Below, one piece after another: positions 8,658 to 17,352 of a stretch of 64,000 nt of DNA. The stretch is from NCBI RefSeq assembly GCF_001590795.1, contig NZ_JXDL01000001.1, positions 4,595,897 to 4,659,896 of the forward strand, read 5' to 3'. Positions within the stretch are counted from its first letter, which is position 1. Each line of letters opens with the position of its first letter. Under the pieces are notes generated by a model, which saw only the letters and a list, made by a program, of their open reading frames with translations, made no database searches and was not told where the DNA came from. Made by a program: the position numbers and the translations under genes. This DNA comes from Bradyrhizobium sp. AT1. Lineage in GTDB: Bacteria; Pseudomonadota; Alphaproteobacteria; Rhizobiales; Xanthobacteraceae.

Positions 8658-9353
8658 CTACGGCGCCAGATACCGCACCAGTTCCGGGTTGTCCCTCACC
8701 TCGCCCGCCTCCCCTTGCAGCGCCACCCTTCCGCGATCCAGCACATAGGCATAGTCGGCGACACGCAGCGCGAGGTCGAGGTGCTGCTCGACGATGATGA
8801 CGGCGATGGACTTGGCGAGCTCGATCAGGCGCTCGGTGATCTCCTCGATCACGCCGATCCAGACGCCTTCGGTCGGCTCGTCCAGCAACAGCAGTTTGGG
8901 ATCGCCGAGCAAAGCGCGGCCGATCGCGAGCATCTTGCGCTCGCCGCCGGAGAGCGTGCCGGCGGGCTGATCGAGGCGCTGGCCAAGCTTGGGGAAGATG
9001 GTCAGCACGTGGTCGACGGCGTCGGCCTTGCTGCTCGCGAGCGAGCCGACGGCGAGATTGTCGCGCACCGACAGGCGCGCGAACACCGAATGCTCCTGCG
9101 GCACGTAACCGATGCCGGCGCGCACCCGCTCCTGGGTGGCGCGGCGACTGATGTCGCGGCCGTCGAAGGCGACCTCGCCCTTCCACGCCGGCAGCTCGCC
9201 GACGATGGTCTTCATCAGCGTGGTCTTGCCGGCGCCGTTGCGCCCGAGCACGGCGACACCGCCGCGCCAGGGAATGCCGAGCGTGACGTCGAACAGAACC
9301 TGGCTGCGGCCATAGCCGGCGTCGAGATGCTTGATGTCCAAAAATTCAGGCAC
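8658..9353 (-). CDS. Branched-chain/urea-type ABC transporter ATP-binding protein (LivF/UrtE-like)
   Basis: Second ATPase of the ABC importer. The 231 residues contain Walker A GRNGAGKTT (37-45), Q-loop near PQEHSVF, signature LSGGE (134-138) and Walker B LLLLDEP (154-160) followed by TEGVWIGVIEEI. I place the start at the GTG at 9353, which overlaps the stop of the previous ATPase by 8 bp; the in-frame sequence further upstream is only the shadow of that gene. It is the last gene of the transporter set and its end is followed by non-coding sequence. Confidence 0.9.
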   Translation of the reverse strand: MPEFLDIKHLDAGYGRSQVLFDVTLGIPWRGGVAVLGRNGAGKTTLMKTIVGELPAWKGEVAFDGRDISRRATQERVRAGIGYVPQEHSVFARLSVRDNLAVGSLASSKADAVDHVLTIFPKLGQRLDQPAGTLSGGERKMLAIGRALLGDPKLLLLDEPTEGVWIGVIEEITERLIELAKSIAVIIVEQHLDLALRVADYAYVLDRGRVALQGEAGEVRDNPELVRYLAP

Positions 9354-10077
9354 GGCGAAGATAAATCTCCTGGACGGCCTTGTTGGCCTGGATCTCCAAC
9401 ACCGTGCCTGATGCCAGCACCTTGCCCTGGTCGAGCACGGTGAGGCGATCGCAGATGTCGCGGATGAAATCGAGATCGTGCTCGACGATGACGAGCGAGC
9501 AATGCTGCTTGATCGGCTGCAGCAATTCGCCGGTGACACGGCGTTCCTCCAGGCTCATGCCCCCGGTCGGCTCGTCGAGCAGCAGCAATTTCGGCTTGCC
9601 CGCCAGCGCCATCGCGATCTCCAGCCATTGCTGCTGGCCGTGAGACAGCGCGGCGGCCGCATCGAAGGCGCGGTCAGCCAGGCGAAATTGCCTCAGCATG
9701 GCCATGACCTGGTCGTGCAGGAGCCCGCGCGTGCGCGAAAACACGAGGTCGAACAGCGAGGACTGCGCCTGCAACGCGAGCAGGATGTTGTCGTACAGCG
9801 TCAGTGACGGCAGCACGGACGTGATCTGGAATTTCAGGCTCATGCCGGCGCGCGCCCGCTCGGTCGGCGTGAATGCGGTGATGTCGGTGTTGACGAAGGA
9901 GACCTTGCCTGTGGTCGGCACCTCGGCGCCGGCGATGCACTTCATCAAGGTGCTCTTGCCGGAGCCGTTCGGGCCGATCAGGCCGTGGAACTCGTTCTCG
10001 CCGACGGTAAGCGCCGCGCCGTCGAGCGCGGTGAGCTTGCCGAAGACCTTCTTGATGCCGGCGGCTTCAAGGAGCAT
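9346..10077 (-). CDS. Branched-chain/urea-type ABC transporter ATP-binding protein (LivG/UrtD-like)
   Basis: First ATPase of the importer, 243 residues from the ATG at 10077. Walker A is GPNGSGKST (35-43), the region after it reads LKFQITSVLPSLTLYDNILL, and the signature is the unusual LSHGQQQWLEIAMAL, which is typical of the UrtD-like branch rather than classical LivG (LSGGQ). Walker B is LLLLDEPTGGMS and the H-loop is VIVEHDLDFI. It overlaps the upstream permease by 11 bp and the downstream ATPase by 8 bp, so the three are surely cotranscribed. Confidence 0.9.
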   Translation of the reverse strand: MLLEAAGIKKVFGKLTALDGAALTVGENEFHGLIGPNGSGKSTLMKCIAGAEVPTTGKVSFVNTDITAFTPTERARAGMSLKFQITSVLPSLTLYDNILLALQAQSSLFDLVFSRTRGLLHDQVMAMLRQFRLADRAFDAAAALSHGQQQWLEIAMALAGKPKLLLLDEPTGGMSLEERRVTGELLQPIKQHCSLVIVEHDLDFIRDICDRLTVLDQGKVLASGTVLEIQANKAVQEIYLRRA

Positions 10078-11179
10078 TGCGCTTCTCCTTGACGTTTTCC
10101 TTGACGTTTTCCTTGGGTCTCGCGCCGAAGCTGCCAACCCGCTCGCGCTCGCCAAGGACAAAACTGATCAGGCCGAGCGGCCGGAACAGGATCACGAGCA
10201 ACAACAGCAGGCCCAGAATGATCGGCCAGATGTCGCGGTAATTGTCCGAGAGCCAGAAGCTGACGCCCTCGACGATGACGGCACCAATGACGGCGCCGAT
10301 CAGCGTGCCGGAGCCGCCGAACAGCACGTAGAGCACGACTTGCGTCGAGACCACGACGCCGACCATGTTGGGCCAGACGAAACCTTCGTGAAAGGCATAG
10401 AGGCTGCCGGCAAGCCCGGCGACGGCGCCACCGATGGTGAAGATGATCGCCTTCAGATGCTGCGCCTTGTAGCCGAAGAAGGCGATGCGCTGCTCGTTCT
10501 CGCGCAGGCCGGCGAGCGCGAGGCCGAATTGCGAACGCACCAGGAAGCGGCAGAGCAGATAAACCACGACGAGGATGCCGAGCACGAGATAGTAGAAGGC
10601 GGGGCCTTCGGTGAATTCGTAAGAACCGAGCGACATCGGCGCGATCGAGGGGATGCCGTTCTGGCCGCCGAGATAATACCAGCCGCGCGCCAGGCGGTCA
10701 GCGGCGTAGGAGCCGGTCAGCGTGCCGAGCGAGACGAAGATCACGCTGGAGGGATGCCGGCCGAGCAGCAGGAAGCCGCCCAGCAGCAGCGCGAAGGTGA
10801 GGCCGATGATGGTGCCCGCCGGCAGCACCAGGAAGATGTTGGTGATGTCGAGGTCGCGCGCGAGCAGCGCGACGCCATAGCCGGCCGAGCCGAAGAACAG
10901 GGCCTGGCCGAAGCTCATGATGCCGGCATAGCCCCAGACCAGGTCGAACGACAGCGCGAACAGCGCGAGAATGATCACGCGCGTCGCGAACACCGTGAGA
11001 TAGTCCTGCAGCAGCAGCGGCGCGAGCAGCGCCGCCACGAGCACGACGCCCTCGACAATGGGCAGGATCTCGCGCGGCGACGTTTGCTTCGCCGTCCCGC
11101 TGCTATCCATGGCGACGTCCGCCTCCCCGCCGATTGCGGCGGGGATCGCCTGTTTCACTGCGCCCATCGACTTCGGCAT
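10067..11179 (-). CDS. ABC transporter permease (LivM/UrtC-like)
   Basis: Inner-membrane permease of 370 residues with about eight to ten hydrophobic segments and the LivM-type motifs LSFDLVWGYAGIMSFGQALF, GLRENEQRIAFFGY and LFGGSGTLIGAVIGA. An N-terminal polar extension of about 35 residues precedes the first helix; starts at the later ATGs (for example MDSSGTAKQ) are possible. The C-terminus carries a 12-nt in-phase duplication giving KENVKENVKEKR. It lies 19 bp after the substrate-binding gene and overlaps the first ATPase. Confidence 0.88.
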   Translation of the reverse strand: MPKSMGAVKQAIPAAIGGEADVAMDSSGTAKQTSPREILPIVEGVVLVAALLAPLLLQDYLTVFATRVIILALFALSFDLVWGYAGIMSFGQALFFGSAGYGVALLARDLDITNIFLVLPAGTIIGLTFALLLGGFLLLGRHPSSVIFVSLGTLTGSYAADRLARGWYYLGGQNGIPSIAPMSLGSYEFTEGPAFYYLVLGILVVVYLLCRFLVRSQFGLALAGLRENEQRIAFFGYKAQHLKAIIFTIGGAVAGLAGSLYAFHEGFVWPNMVGVVVSTQVVLYVLFGGSGTLIGAVIGAVIVEGVSFWLSDNYRDIWPIILGLLLLLVILFRPLGLISFVLGERERVGSFGARPKENVKENVKEKRNAP

Positions 11180-11198
11180 TCCGCTTTAACATTCCTTC

Positions 11199-12416
11199 TC
11201 AGCATTCTTTGGGATCGACGAGCCCGTTGCTGCGCGCGACGATCTCGTAGTTCCCGGCCTTGGCGACCGCGGTGTACATCTTCATCTTGCAGTGCCGCTT
11301 GCCGGGGACCATCTCGGCCGGGCCGCCAGGACCTTCGGCGATCTTGGCATGGTCGAGCGCGGCGGCCACCGAGTCGCGATCGACCTTGCCGGCTTCCTTC
11401 ACCGCGGCTTCCCACAGCTTGAGGCCGCGATAGGTGCCGGTCGCAGCGCTGCCGGCGGCGAACAGGAAGTTGCCGGGGAAGTCCTTCTCGTAAGCCGCCT
11501 GGATCTTGGCATCGAACGGATTCTCCTTGGTCAGCACCTTGAAATAGTCGAGGCAGCTGGCGAGGCCCTCGATCTCGGCGGCCTGATTGATGTTGAGCGT
11601 GTTCTCGTCGTAGTAGACGCAGGCGAGGCGCCCACCGCTCTTGAGGAAGCCGGCTTCATAGAGCTGCTTGAAGAACGGGCCGACGCCCGGCGGGATGACG
11701 GTGTTGAAGACGACGTCGACCTTGTTGGAGATGATGCGGTTGACGGTCGCGGAGAAATCGACCTGGTCGAGCGGGTAATACTCCTCGAACACGACCTCGC
11801 CGCCGTTCGCCTCGATCACCTTGCGGGCATAGACGTTGAGCGTGTGCGGCCAGACGTAGTTCGCGCTCGGCAGCGCGAACTTCTTGCCGCCGTTCTTGAT
11901 CAGCCAGGGGATGAATTCGTCGCATTGCTGCGCCGGCGTCGGCCCGGTGCAGAACAGATAGGGCGTGCACTCCTTGCCCTCATAGAGCTGCGGATAGATG
12001 TAGAGCGTCTTGCCGCGCGCCACGATGGGATCCTTGATCGCATTCCGCATCGACGAGGTGATGCCGCCGAGCACCATGTCGACCTTGTCGCGCTGGATCA
12101 GTTTTCGCACGTTGCCGACCGCGACCGATTCGTTCGAGGCGGTGTCCTCGATGTAGAGCTCGAGCGGACGGCCGAGCAGGCCGCCGGCGGCGTTGATCTC
12201 CTTGATCACCATCTTGGCGACGTTGGCGTCGGCGTTGCCGGCGTAGGCGATCGGGCCGGTGAGATCGGTGGCGATGCCGACCTTGATCGGCGCCTCGGCG
12301 GCATTGGCCCACGGCGCCGGGATCACCCAGGAGCCAACCCCGGTTGCGACCGCGCCGGACGCAAAGGCGAAATTGGACAGGAAACGGCGGCGTGAAAGCA
12401 GCGTACGATCGAACAT
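11199..12416 (-). CDS. Periplasmic amide/urea-type substrate-binding protein with Tat-like signal
   Basis: Captures the ligand for the ABC importer. The 405-residue protein opens with a twin-arginine-like signal (LSRRRFLSNF, then a hydrophobic stretch ending near PWANAAEA). The mature part is a type I periplasmic-binding fold: IKVGIATDLTGPIAYAGNAD, INAAGGLLGRPLELYIEDTA, SSMRNAIKDPIVARGKTLYI. It resembles the UrtA/FmdD/AmiC branch more than LivJ, which fits the amidase next door. The ligand is inferred to be an amide or related small compound, not shown. Confidence 0.85.
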   Translation of the reverse strand: MFDRTLLSRRRFLSNFAFASGAVATGVGSWVIPAPWANAAEAPIKVGIATDLTGPIAYAGNADANVAKMVIKEINAAGGLLGRPLELYIEDTASNESVAVGNVRKLIQRDKVDMVLGGITSSMRNAIKDPIVARGKTLYIYPQLYEGKECTPYLFCTGPTPAQQCDEFIPWLIKNGGKKFALPSANYVWPHTLNVYARKVIEANGGEVVFEEYYPLDQVDFSATVNRIISNKVDVVFNTVIPPGVGPFFKQLYEAGFLKSGGRLACVYYDENTLNINQAAEIEGLASCLDYFKVLTKENPFDAKIQAAYEKDFPGNFLFAAGSAATGTYRGLKLWEAAVKEAGKVDRDSVAAALDHAKIAEGPGGPAEMVPGKRHCKMKMYTAVAKAGNYEIVARSNGLVDPKEC

Positions 12417-12419
12417 GGA

Positions 12420-13277
12420 CTAAACCCCTTTTCCAGCGATGAGGCCCTGCGGCCGGAATTTGATGAAAGCAATGGCGAGAACGAAGACGAGAACGTCGGC
12501 GACCACGGGCGCCATGATCCATGGCAGCGCGGCGCTGAGCGTGCCGATGACGCCGGCGCCCGCGACCGGCCCGATGAAGGAGCCGACGCCGCCGACCATG
12601 ACCGCGACAAAACCCTGGATCAGGAAACGCAGGCCGAGGTCCGCATAGAGGCTGAACACCGGCACGATCAGCGCGCCGGCGAGACCGGCGAGCGCGGAGC
12701 CGAATGCGAAAGTGGCGCCGTACATCAGCGGCGTGGAAATGCCCGAGGCGCGCGCCAGCGACGGGTTCTCCAGCGTGGCGCGCATGCGCAGGCCGAAGCT
12801 GGTGCGCGACAGCAGGAGATAACAGCCCGCCATCACCAGAAGCGTGATCACGATGATGGTGAAGCGCCACGCCGAGATGTGCATGGCGCCGATGTCGATC
12901 GAGCCGCCGATCGGCTCGGGCACGGTGAGATAGAAGCCGCCGATCAGGCCGCGCACCGATTCGCGGATGATCAGGCCGAGCGCATAGGTGCCGAGCATGG
13001 CGACGATCGGCGCGGCGTAAAATCTCCGGATGATCAGCGCCTCCAGCACGAAGCCGAGCGCGCCGACCACGAAGGGCGCCGCGACCATGCCGGTCCAGAT
13101 CGGCAGGCCCTTGGCGTAAGCGAGATAGGTGATGTAGGCCCCGAGCAGGACGAACTCGCCCTGCGCGAAGTTGAAGATGCCCATCATGCTGGCGATGATC
13201 CCGAGCCCCAGCACGATCAGGACGATGATCGCGCCGAAGCTCAGGATCTCGAACGCTGCGACGAACGCGTTAGCCAT
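12420..13277 (-). CDS. ABC transporter permease (LivH/UrtB-like)
   Basis: Inner-membrane permease, 285 residues, about eight hydrophobic helices. Motifs: MMGIFNFAQGEFVLLGAY, RATLENPSLARASGIST, and GFVAVMVGGVGSFIGPVAGA, all diagnostic of LivH-family permeases. It is the first transporter gene after the amidase (36 bp gap) and is followed after 3 bp by the binding-protein gene, so amidase and transporter are most likely one transcription unit. Confidence 0.9.
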   Translation of the reverse strand: MANAFVAAFEILSFGAIIVLIVLGLGIIASMMGIFNFAQGEFVLLGAYITYLAYAKGLPIWTGMVAAPFVVGALGFVLEALIIRRFYAAPIVAMLGTYALGLIIRESVRGLIGGFYLTVPEPIGGSIDIGAMHISAWRFTIIVITLLVMAGCYLLLSRTSFGLRMRATLENPSLARASGISTPLMYGATFAFGSALAGLAGALIVPVFSLYADLGLRFLIQGFVAVMVGGVGSFIGPVAGAGVIGTLSAALPWIMAPVVADVLVFVLAIAFIKFRPQGLIAGKGV

Positions 13278-13313
13278 GCGTTGCTGCCTCGCTCGGCTCG
13301 ACCAAATCTTCGC

Positions 13314-14828
13314 TCACATCTTTTTCCAGTCGCCGATCTGCTCGAAGGCGTGGGCGGCGCGGTAGATGGTGGATTCCTCGAACATGCGGCCGACCAGCAT
13401 CAGGCCGACCGGCAGGCCGTCGACCATGCCGCAGGGAAGCGACATCGCGGGATGATGGGTGATGTCGAACGGCGCGGTGTTGGAGATCATCTCCAGCGCG
13501 CGGGCGACGTAGTCCTCGCGGCTGGCTGTCGGCTCCGGCAGCTTGGTCGCCTTCATCGGCGTGGTCGGCAGCAGCAGCAGGTCGTAATCCCCAAAGGCCT
13601 TGTCATAGGCTGCGGTCAGGCGGCGCGAGATGTTGAGCGCCTTGCCGTAGTAGCGCGGGCCGAAATTGTTGTTGATGTAGGTGCCGAGCAGCAGGAACAG
13701 CTTCGTGGTCTCGGACAGCGAATCCGCCTGGCGCCGCCAGCCGCGATGGAAATCCATCAGCGAGGTCGAATAGAGGTCGGACCGGCTCAGGCCATAGCCG
13801 TCGCCATACATCATGGTCTGGGTCATGCCCTCGGTGCCGATCGGGGTCCAGATCGCGGGGCCGGCGAGGTGCATCGGGATCGAGACAGTCTCGACCGTCG
13901 CCCCCAGATCCTTGAAGCGCTTCGCGGCCTCGCGCACGCTTTCGTTGACGGCGGCCTCCGCGGTCGCCTGCTCGAAGCCCTCCTTCAAGATCCCGATCTT
14001 CATGCCCTTGACGCCCTGGCCAAGTGCCTTGGTGTACTCCTCGACCTTGGGCGCCTTGATGCGGGGATCGTAGCCGTCGTCGCCGGCGATCACTTCGAGC
14101 ATGAGCGCGTTGTCGGCGACACTGGCCGTCATCGGGCCGGTGTGATCGACGAAGATCTCGATCGGCATGATCCCGGTATAAGGCACGAGGCCCCATGTCG
14201 GCTTCATGCCGTAGGTGCCGCAGAACGAGGACGGCATGCGGATCGAGCCGCCCTGGTCGCCGCCCATCGCCATGTCGGCTTCGCCAAGCGCGACGACGAC
14301 GCCGCTACCGGAAGACGAGCCGCCGGCCGAATAGCCCATCTTGTAGGGATTATGCACCGCACCCACAGCGCCGGTGTGGCTGCCGCCGGACATGCAGAAG
14401 GATTCACAATGGGTCTTGCCGAGGATTTCCCCACCGGCGTCGAGGATGCGCGTGACGACCGTGGCATCGAAATCTGGGATGTAGCCCTCGAGCGTCGCCG
14501 ACCCGTTCATCATGGGAACGCCGGCGAGCATGATGTTGTCTTTCAGCGCAACCGTCTTCCCCTTGAGCTTGCCGCTGGCCGCGCCTTTCACGATCGACTT
14601 GCGATACCAGGCATTGCGCGGGTTCTCCTCGGCCGACGGCCGATAGCCCGGCGTGCGCGGGTATTTGACCTCTGGCACCTCGTCCGGCATCGCGCCGACG
14701 AGATTGTAGGCCTCGATCGAGCCCTGCATCAGGCCGCGGAACGAAGCGACGTCTTCGTCGGTGAGCGAAAGGCCGCATTGCTCGGCGACACTGCGAAGCT
14801 GGGCTGGCGTGGGAAGGACGACTGTCAC
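13314..14828 (-). CDS. Amidase of the Rhodococcus nitrile-pathway type
   Basis: Hydrolyses an amide to a carboxylate and ammonia in the cytoplasm. From the GTG at 14828, which has an AGGAGAG ribosome-binding site, the protein is 504 residues and its catalytic Ser-cisSer-Lys triad falls at Lys96 (VALKDN), Ser171 (SAGGSSSGSG) and Ser195 (DQGGSIRMP), the same numbering as in the well-studied Rhodococcus enantioselective amidases. The long insert before the signature (residues 1-90) is also typical of that branch. Neighbours are an amide-type ABC importer downstream and an AmiC-like protein upstream. I see no nitrile hydratase genes in the window, so import of free amides is the simpler role. Confidence 0.92.
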   Translation of the reverse strand: MTVVLPTPAQLRSVAEQCGLSLTDEDVASFRGLMQGSIEAYNLVGAMPDEVPEVKYPRTPGYRPSAEENPRNAWYRKSIVKGAASGKLKGKTVALKDNIMLAGVPMMNGSATLEGYIPDFDATVVTRILDAGGEILGKTHCESFCMSGGSHTGAVGAVHNPYKMGYSAGGSSSGSGVVVALGEADMAMGGDQGGSIRMPSSFCGTYGMKPTWGLVPYTGIMPIEIFVDHTGPMTASVADNALMLEVIAGDDGYDPRIKAPKVEEYTKALGQGVKGMKIGILKEGFEQATAEAAVNESVREAAKRFKDLGATVETVSIPMHLAGPAIWTPIGTEGMTQTMMYGDGYGLSRSDLYSTSLMDFHRGWRRQADSLSETTKLFLLLGTYINNNFGPRYYGKALNISRRLTAAYDKAFGDYDLLLLPTTPMKATKLPEPTASREDYVARALEMISNTAPFDITHHPAMSLPCGMVDGLPVGLMLVGRMFEESTIYRAAHAFEQIGDWKKM

Positions 14829-14916
14829 GGCGCTCTCCTGAAAGTTTCTCTGTAACGTTGGGCGTGGCCGCCCCGGCGCGAGGCACGCATCCGCGGCCGC
14901 GCCGAACATTCAAAAC

Positions 14917-14929
14917 GGAAATATTTTCC
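14917..14929. promoter_or_regulatory. Palindrome ahead of the amidase gene
   Basis: GGAAA-TAT-TTTCC is a perfect inverted repeat with a 3-bp centre, about 90 bp before the amidase GTG, in the 149-bp gap after the AmiC-like gene. Its AT-rich GAA-AT-TTC core resembles the palindrome at 16257-16268, so both may bind the same MarR-type regulator. Inference from sequence only. Confidence 0.4.
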
Positions 14930-14977
14930 TTTTCAAGGATTATTTTGCAATGAGGCCTGCGCGGATCGCCGCGCGCC

Positions 14978-16162
14978 TCAGATCGGCTTGATCAGCTTGA
15001 AGTCGAGACCGTCGGCTTCGGCAAGATGCATCGGCATCCGCGCGCGCCCGTCGCGGACGGTGACCGGGCCGCGGGCGCCGCTGTAGACGATGTTGCGGCC
15101 GGCCACGAGCATCGGGCCCATCGACAACGAGCCGGCCTTGTTCGCGACAGCCTCGAGGAAGCGCAGGCCCTCGTAGCTCGACTGTCCGACCGACCCGATC
15201 GGCGGCGCATTCGGCCCGAACATCGCGTGATAGCGGCTCTGGAAGTCGTCGTTGGCGCGCGTACCGGTGCCGGTGAAATAGCCCGAGGCGCAGAACATGT
15301 TCTCGCTGTTGTCGGCGCCGATGCCGAGCAGCACGGTGTCGTCCATCGCGCCCGCGAGCCGCAGCGTCGTGCTGCCGAGACCCCATTCGCCGAAGGCGCG
15401 GTTGAAGGTGATGCTGTCGGTGCCGATCAGCGAGATCAACACGACGTCGGGCTTGGCGGCGCGGATGCGCGCCAGATGCGGCTCGTGGTTGTCCTCGCCA
15501 AGCGGAACGAACTCCTCGCCGACGACGCGGCCGCCGGTTTCCCTGATGTAGTTCTTCACCGCCCGGTGCGACTGCCAGGGCCAGACGTAATCGCTGCCGA
15601 TCAGGTACCAGCGCTTCGCCTTCTTGACGTCGGCGAGCCAGTGGATGGCGGGGCGGCTCTGCCAGCGCGGCGTCTCGCCGATCGCCATCACGCCCGGCGT
15701 GCGCTCGCCGCCTTCGTAGACCGGCGTATAGATATAGGGGATGCGGTGACGCGTGATGACGTCGCGCAAGGCCACGCGAACCGCGCTGGTATGCAGGCCC
15801 ACGATCAGGTCGACCTCGTCGAACGCGATCGCCTGCTCGGCGCGGTCCAGGACGTCATCCAACGGGCCGCCGGCGTCGTAGATGGACAGTTCGATCTCGC
15901 GGCCGAGGATGCCGCCGCGCTTGTTGATCTCGGCGACGGCGAGCTGCGCACTGTTGGTGGCGCAGGGCCCCCAGACGCCGGGCGAGCCGGTGCAGCAGAT
16001 GAAGCCGCCGACACGCAGCTTGTTGGCGCCGCGCCGCCTGAACAGGGCGTGGTCGCCCGGCGCCAACGCACCGCCAGCGCCCGATGACGACAGATTCCTG
16101 AACAGCATGGACGGCGGCAACGCCGGACCGCCGTGAGCCGGGAAGTTTACCGTCGCGCGCAC
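14978..16162 (-). CDS. AmiC-like amide-binding protein without evident signal peptide
   Basis: Type I periplasmic-binding fold protein of 394 residues. The core (VGGFICCTGSPGVWGPCATN, INKRGGILGREIELSIYDAG, HRIPYIYTPVYEGGERTPG, YLIGSDYVWPWQSHRAVKNY) resembles Pseudomonas AmiC and UrtA-like proteins. The GTG at 16162 has an AGGAG five bases upstream and is my preferred start; an ATG at 16108 and one at 16237 are alternatives. None gives a clear Sec, Tat or lipoprotein signal, so it may act in the cytoplasm as a ligand sensor, as AmiC does with AmiR. No AmiR-like antiterminator is present; the divergent partner is a MarR regulator. Confidence 0.8.
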   Translation of the reverse strand: MRATVNFPAHGGPALPPSMLFRNLSSSGAGGALAPGDHALFRRRGANKLRVGGFICCTGSPGVWGPCATNSAQLAVAEINKRGGILGREIELSIYDAGGPLDDVLDRAEQAIAFDEVDLIVGLHTSAVRVALRDVITRHRIPYIYTPVYEGGERTPGVMAIGETPRWQSRPAIHWLADVKKAKRWYLIGSDYVWPWQSHRAVKNYIRETGGRVVGEEFVPLGEDNHEPHLARIRAAKPDVVLISLIGTDSITFNRAFGEWGLGSTTLRLAGAMDDTVLLGIGADNSENMFCASGYFTGTGTRANDDFQSRYHAMFGPNAPPIGSVGQSSYEGLRFLEAVANKAGSLSMGPMLVAGRNIVYSGARGPVTVRDGRARMPMHLAEADGLDFKLIKPI

Positions 16163-16256
16163 GCCAACTCCTGTCCGGGGCCAGACCTGAAAGCACATTC
16201 TACGGGCGACCGCGGCGTCCGCCCTTTTGTTGGGCAATGATCCTATTTTGAAAATA

Positions 16257-16268
16257 TTGAATATTCAA
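16257..16268. promoter_or_regulatory. 12-bp palindrome in the AmiC-like/MarR divergent promoter region
   Basis: TTGAATATTCAA is a perfect palindrome in an unusually AT-rich stretch between the divergent genes, 95 bp from the AmiC-like start and 74 bp from the MarR start. MarR-family proteins commonly bind such sites in their own divergent promoter, so it is a candidate operator. Confidence 0.5.
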
Positions 16269-16341
16269 CGATTGAAGTGCATATAGATGCAGCATTGATT
16301 GCAAGACATTCACTCATTTGGGTCAAGACGAAGTCTTAGCC

Positions 16342-16785
16342 GTGGCAAAACCGACCAAAGCAAACACCCCGATCACCGAACACCTGGCCTATCTGCTGGC
16401 GCAAGCCAACCGGGAGATCAACCGGCAGCTCGAACTGCGGTTGAGCAAGGAAGGAGTTCCCGTCGAGCAATGGCGCATCCTGAAAGTGCTGTCGGATGGC
16501 AACGGCCATTCGATGGGCGAACTCGCGGACGCCGTGCTGCTCAACCATCCGACGCTGACCAAGATGATCGACCGCATGGTCTCGGACACGCTGGTCTACC
16601 GCGTGCAGGACCCGAACGACCGCCGCAAGGTGCTGATGTTCATCTCCGACCGCGGCAAGGTTCTGAGCAAGAAGCTCAACTCGCTCGCGGTGGACCAGGA
16701 GGAGCACATCCTGGAGAGCTACGGCGACAAGTCGACGAGCGAGCTCAAGCGGCTGCTGGAGAGTTTGATCGACAGCTCGAATTGA
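16342..16785 (+). CDS. MarR family transcriptional regulator
   Basis: A 147-residue winged-helix protein: helices HLAYLLAQANREINRQLELR, then WRILKVLSDGNGHSMGELAD, AVLLNHPTLTKMIDRMVSDT and the wing DPNDRRKVLMFISDRGK. This is the complete MarR dimer fold. The GTG at 16342 is preferred; a TTG 24 bp upstream is in frame but neither has a strong ribosome-binding site. It is divergent from the AmiC-like gene, the amidase and the transporter, which makes it the likely regulator of that locus, possibly in answer to the amide or its acid product. Confidence 0.85.
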   Translation: MAKPTKANTPITEHLAYLLAQANREINRQLELRLSKEGVPVEQWRILKVLSDGNGHSMGELADAVLLNHPTLTKMIDRMVSDTLVYRVQDPNDRRKVLMFISDRGKVLSKKLNSLAVDQEEHILESYGDKSTSELKRLLESLIDSSN

Positions 16786-16932
16786 TTCAGCCGGCGGTCG
16801 CAGATTGCAAATCAGGCCCAATGCATGCCGGAACCAAGATAGGAACTGCTGGTTGATCCCCGCTCCTTGGGCGTGGAGGAATACGTCCACTGCGCCGATG
16901 CCGCATCTTTGAGGTCACCCGAAGGGTCGCGA

Positions 16933-17352
16933 ATGACACGCTCAGTGTTGATTGTCGAAGACGAGATCTTTGTCGCCAGCGACATTGCCCGCATCCTGGA
17001 AGACGCGGGCTACCGCATCGCTGCGATCGCGGCCGATCGCAAGGAGGCCCTGGAAGCGGGCCCAAAGGCTCAGATCGCGCTGGTGGACATCAATCTGCGC
17101 GACGGATCGACCGGGCCGCAGATCGCACTCGACCTCTCGCGTAATTACGGCACCAAGATCGTCTACGTCACGGCAAATCCCGCGCAGATCGCGCCCCGGG
17201 CCGAGACCGCTATCGGCTTCATCCGCAAGCCCTTCAGCGATGATGCGATCCTGACCGCGGTCCACCACGCCGCCGGAGAGGCAGCTCCGCTCTCCCCGGA
17301 GATCACGTTCTTTGCGGCGCCGGGCGGCTCATCGAAGTTTTTGGAATCATAG
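16933..17352 (+). CDS. Stand-alone response regulator receiver protein
   Basis: A 139-residue receiver domain with acidic pocket Asp10/Glu11 (VEDE), phospho-acceptor Asp52 (LVDINLRDG), Thr80 (YVTAN) and Lys99 (FIRKPF); no output domain follows. I start at the ATG at 16933 (AAGGGTCG upstream) because the receiver fold begins there. Its last 50 bp overlap the 3' end of the histidine kinase gene on the other strand, and kinase and receiver are probably partners in a phosphorelay. Such single-domain receivers with GFIRKPF ends are typical partners of HWE kinases. Confidence 0.88.
   Translation: MTRSVLIVEDEIFVASDIARILEDAGYRIAAIAADRKEALEAGPKAQIALVDINLRDGSTGPQIALDLSRNYGTKIVYVTANPAQIAPRAETAIGFIRKPFSDDAILTAVHHAAGEAAPLSPEITFFAAPGGSSKFLES

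Noticed and set aside
8658..13277. Naming the transporter genes urtABCDE (urea uptake)
   Set aside because: The order differs from urt operons, no urease gene is present, and the amidase and AmiC-like neighbours point to amides. I kept 'urea-type' only as a family label.
9698..14855. Long plus-strand frames (574 and 658 residues) over the ABC transporter and amidase genes
   Set aside because: They oppose well-recognised minus-strand genes with full catalytic motifs and show no motif of their own.
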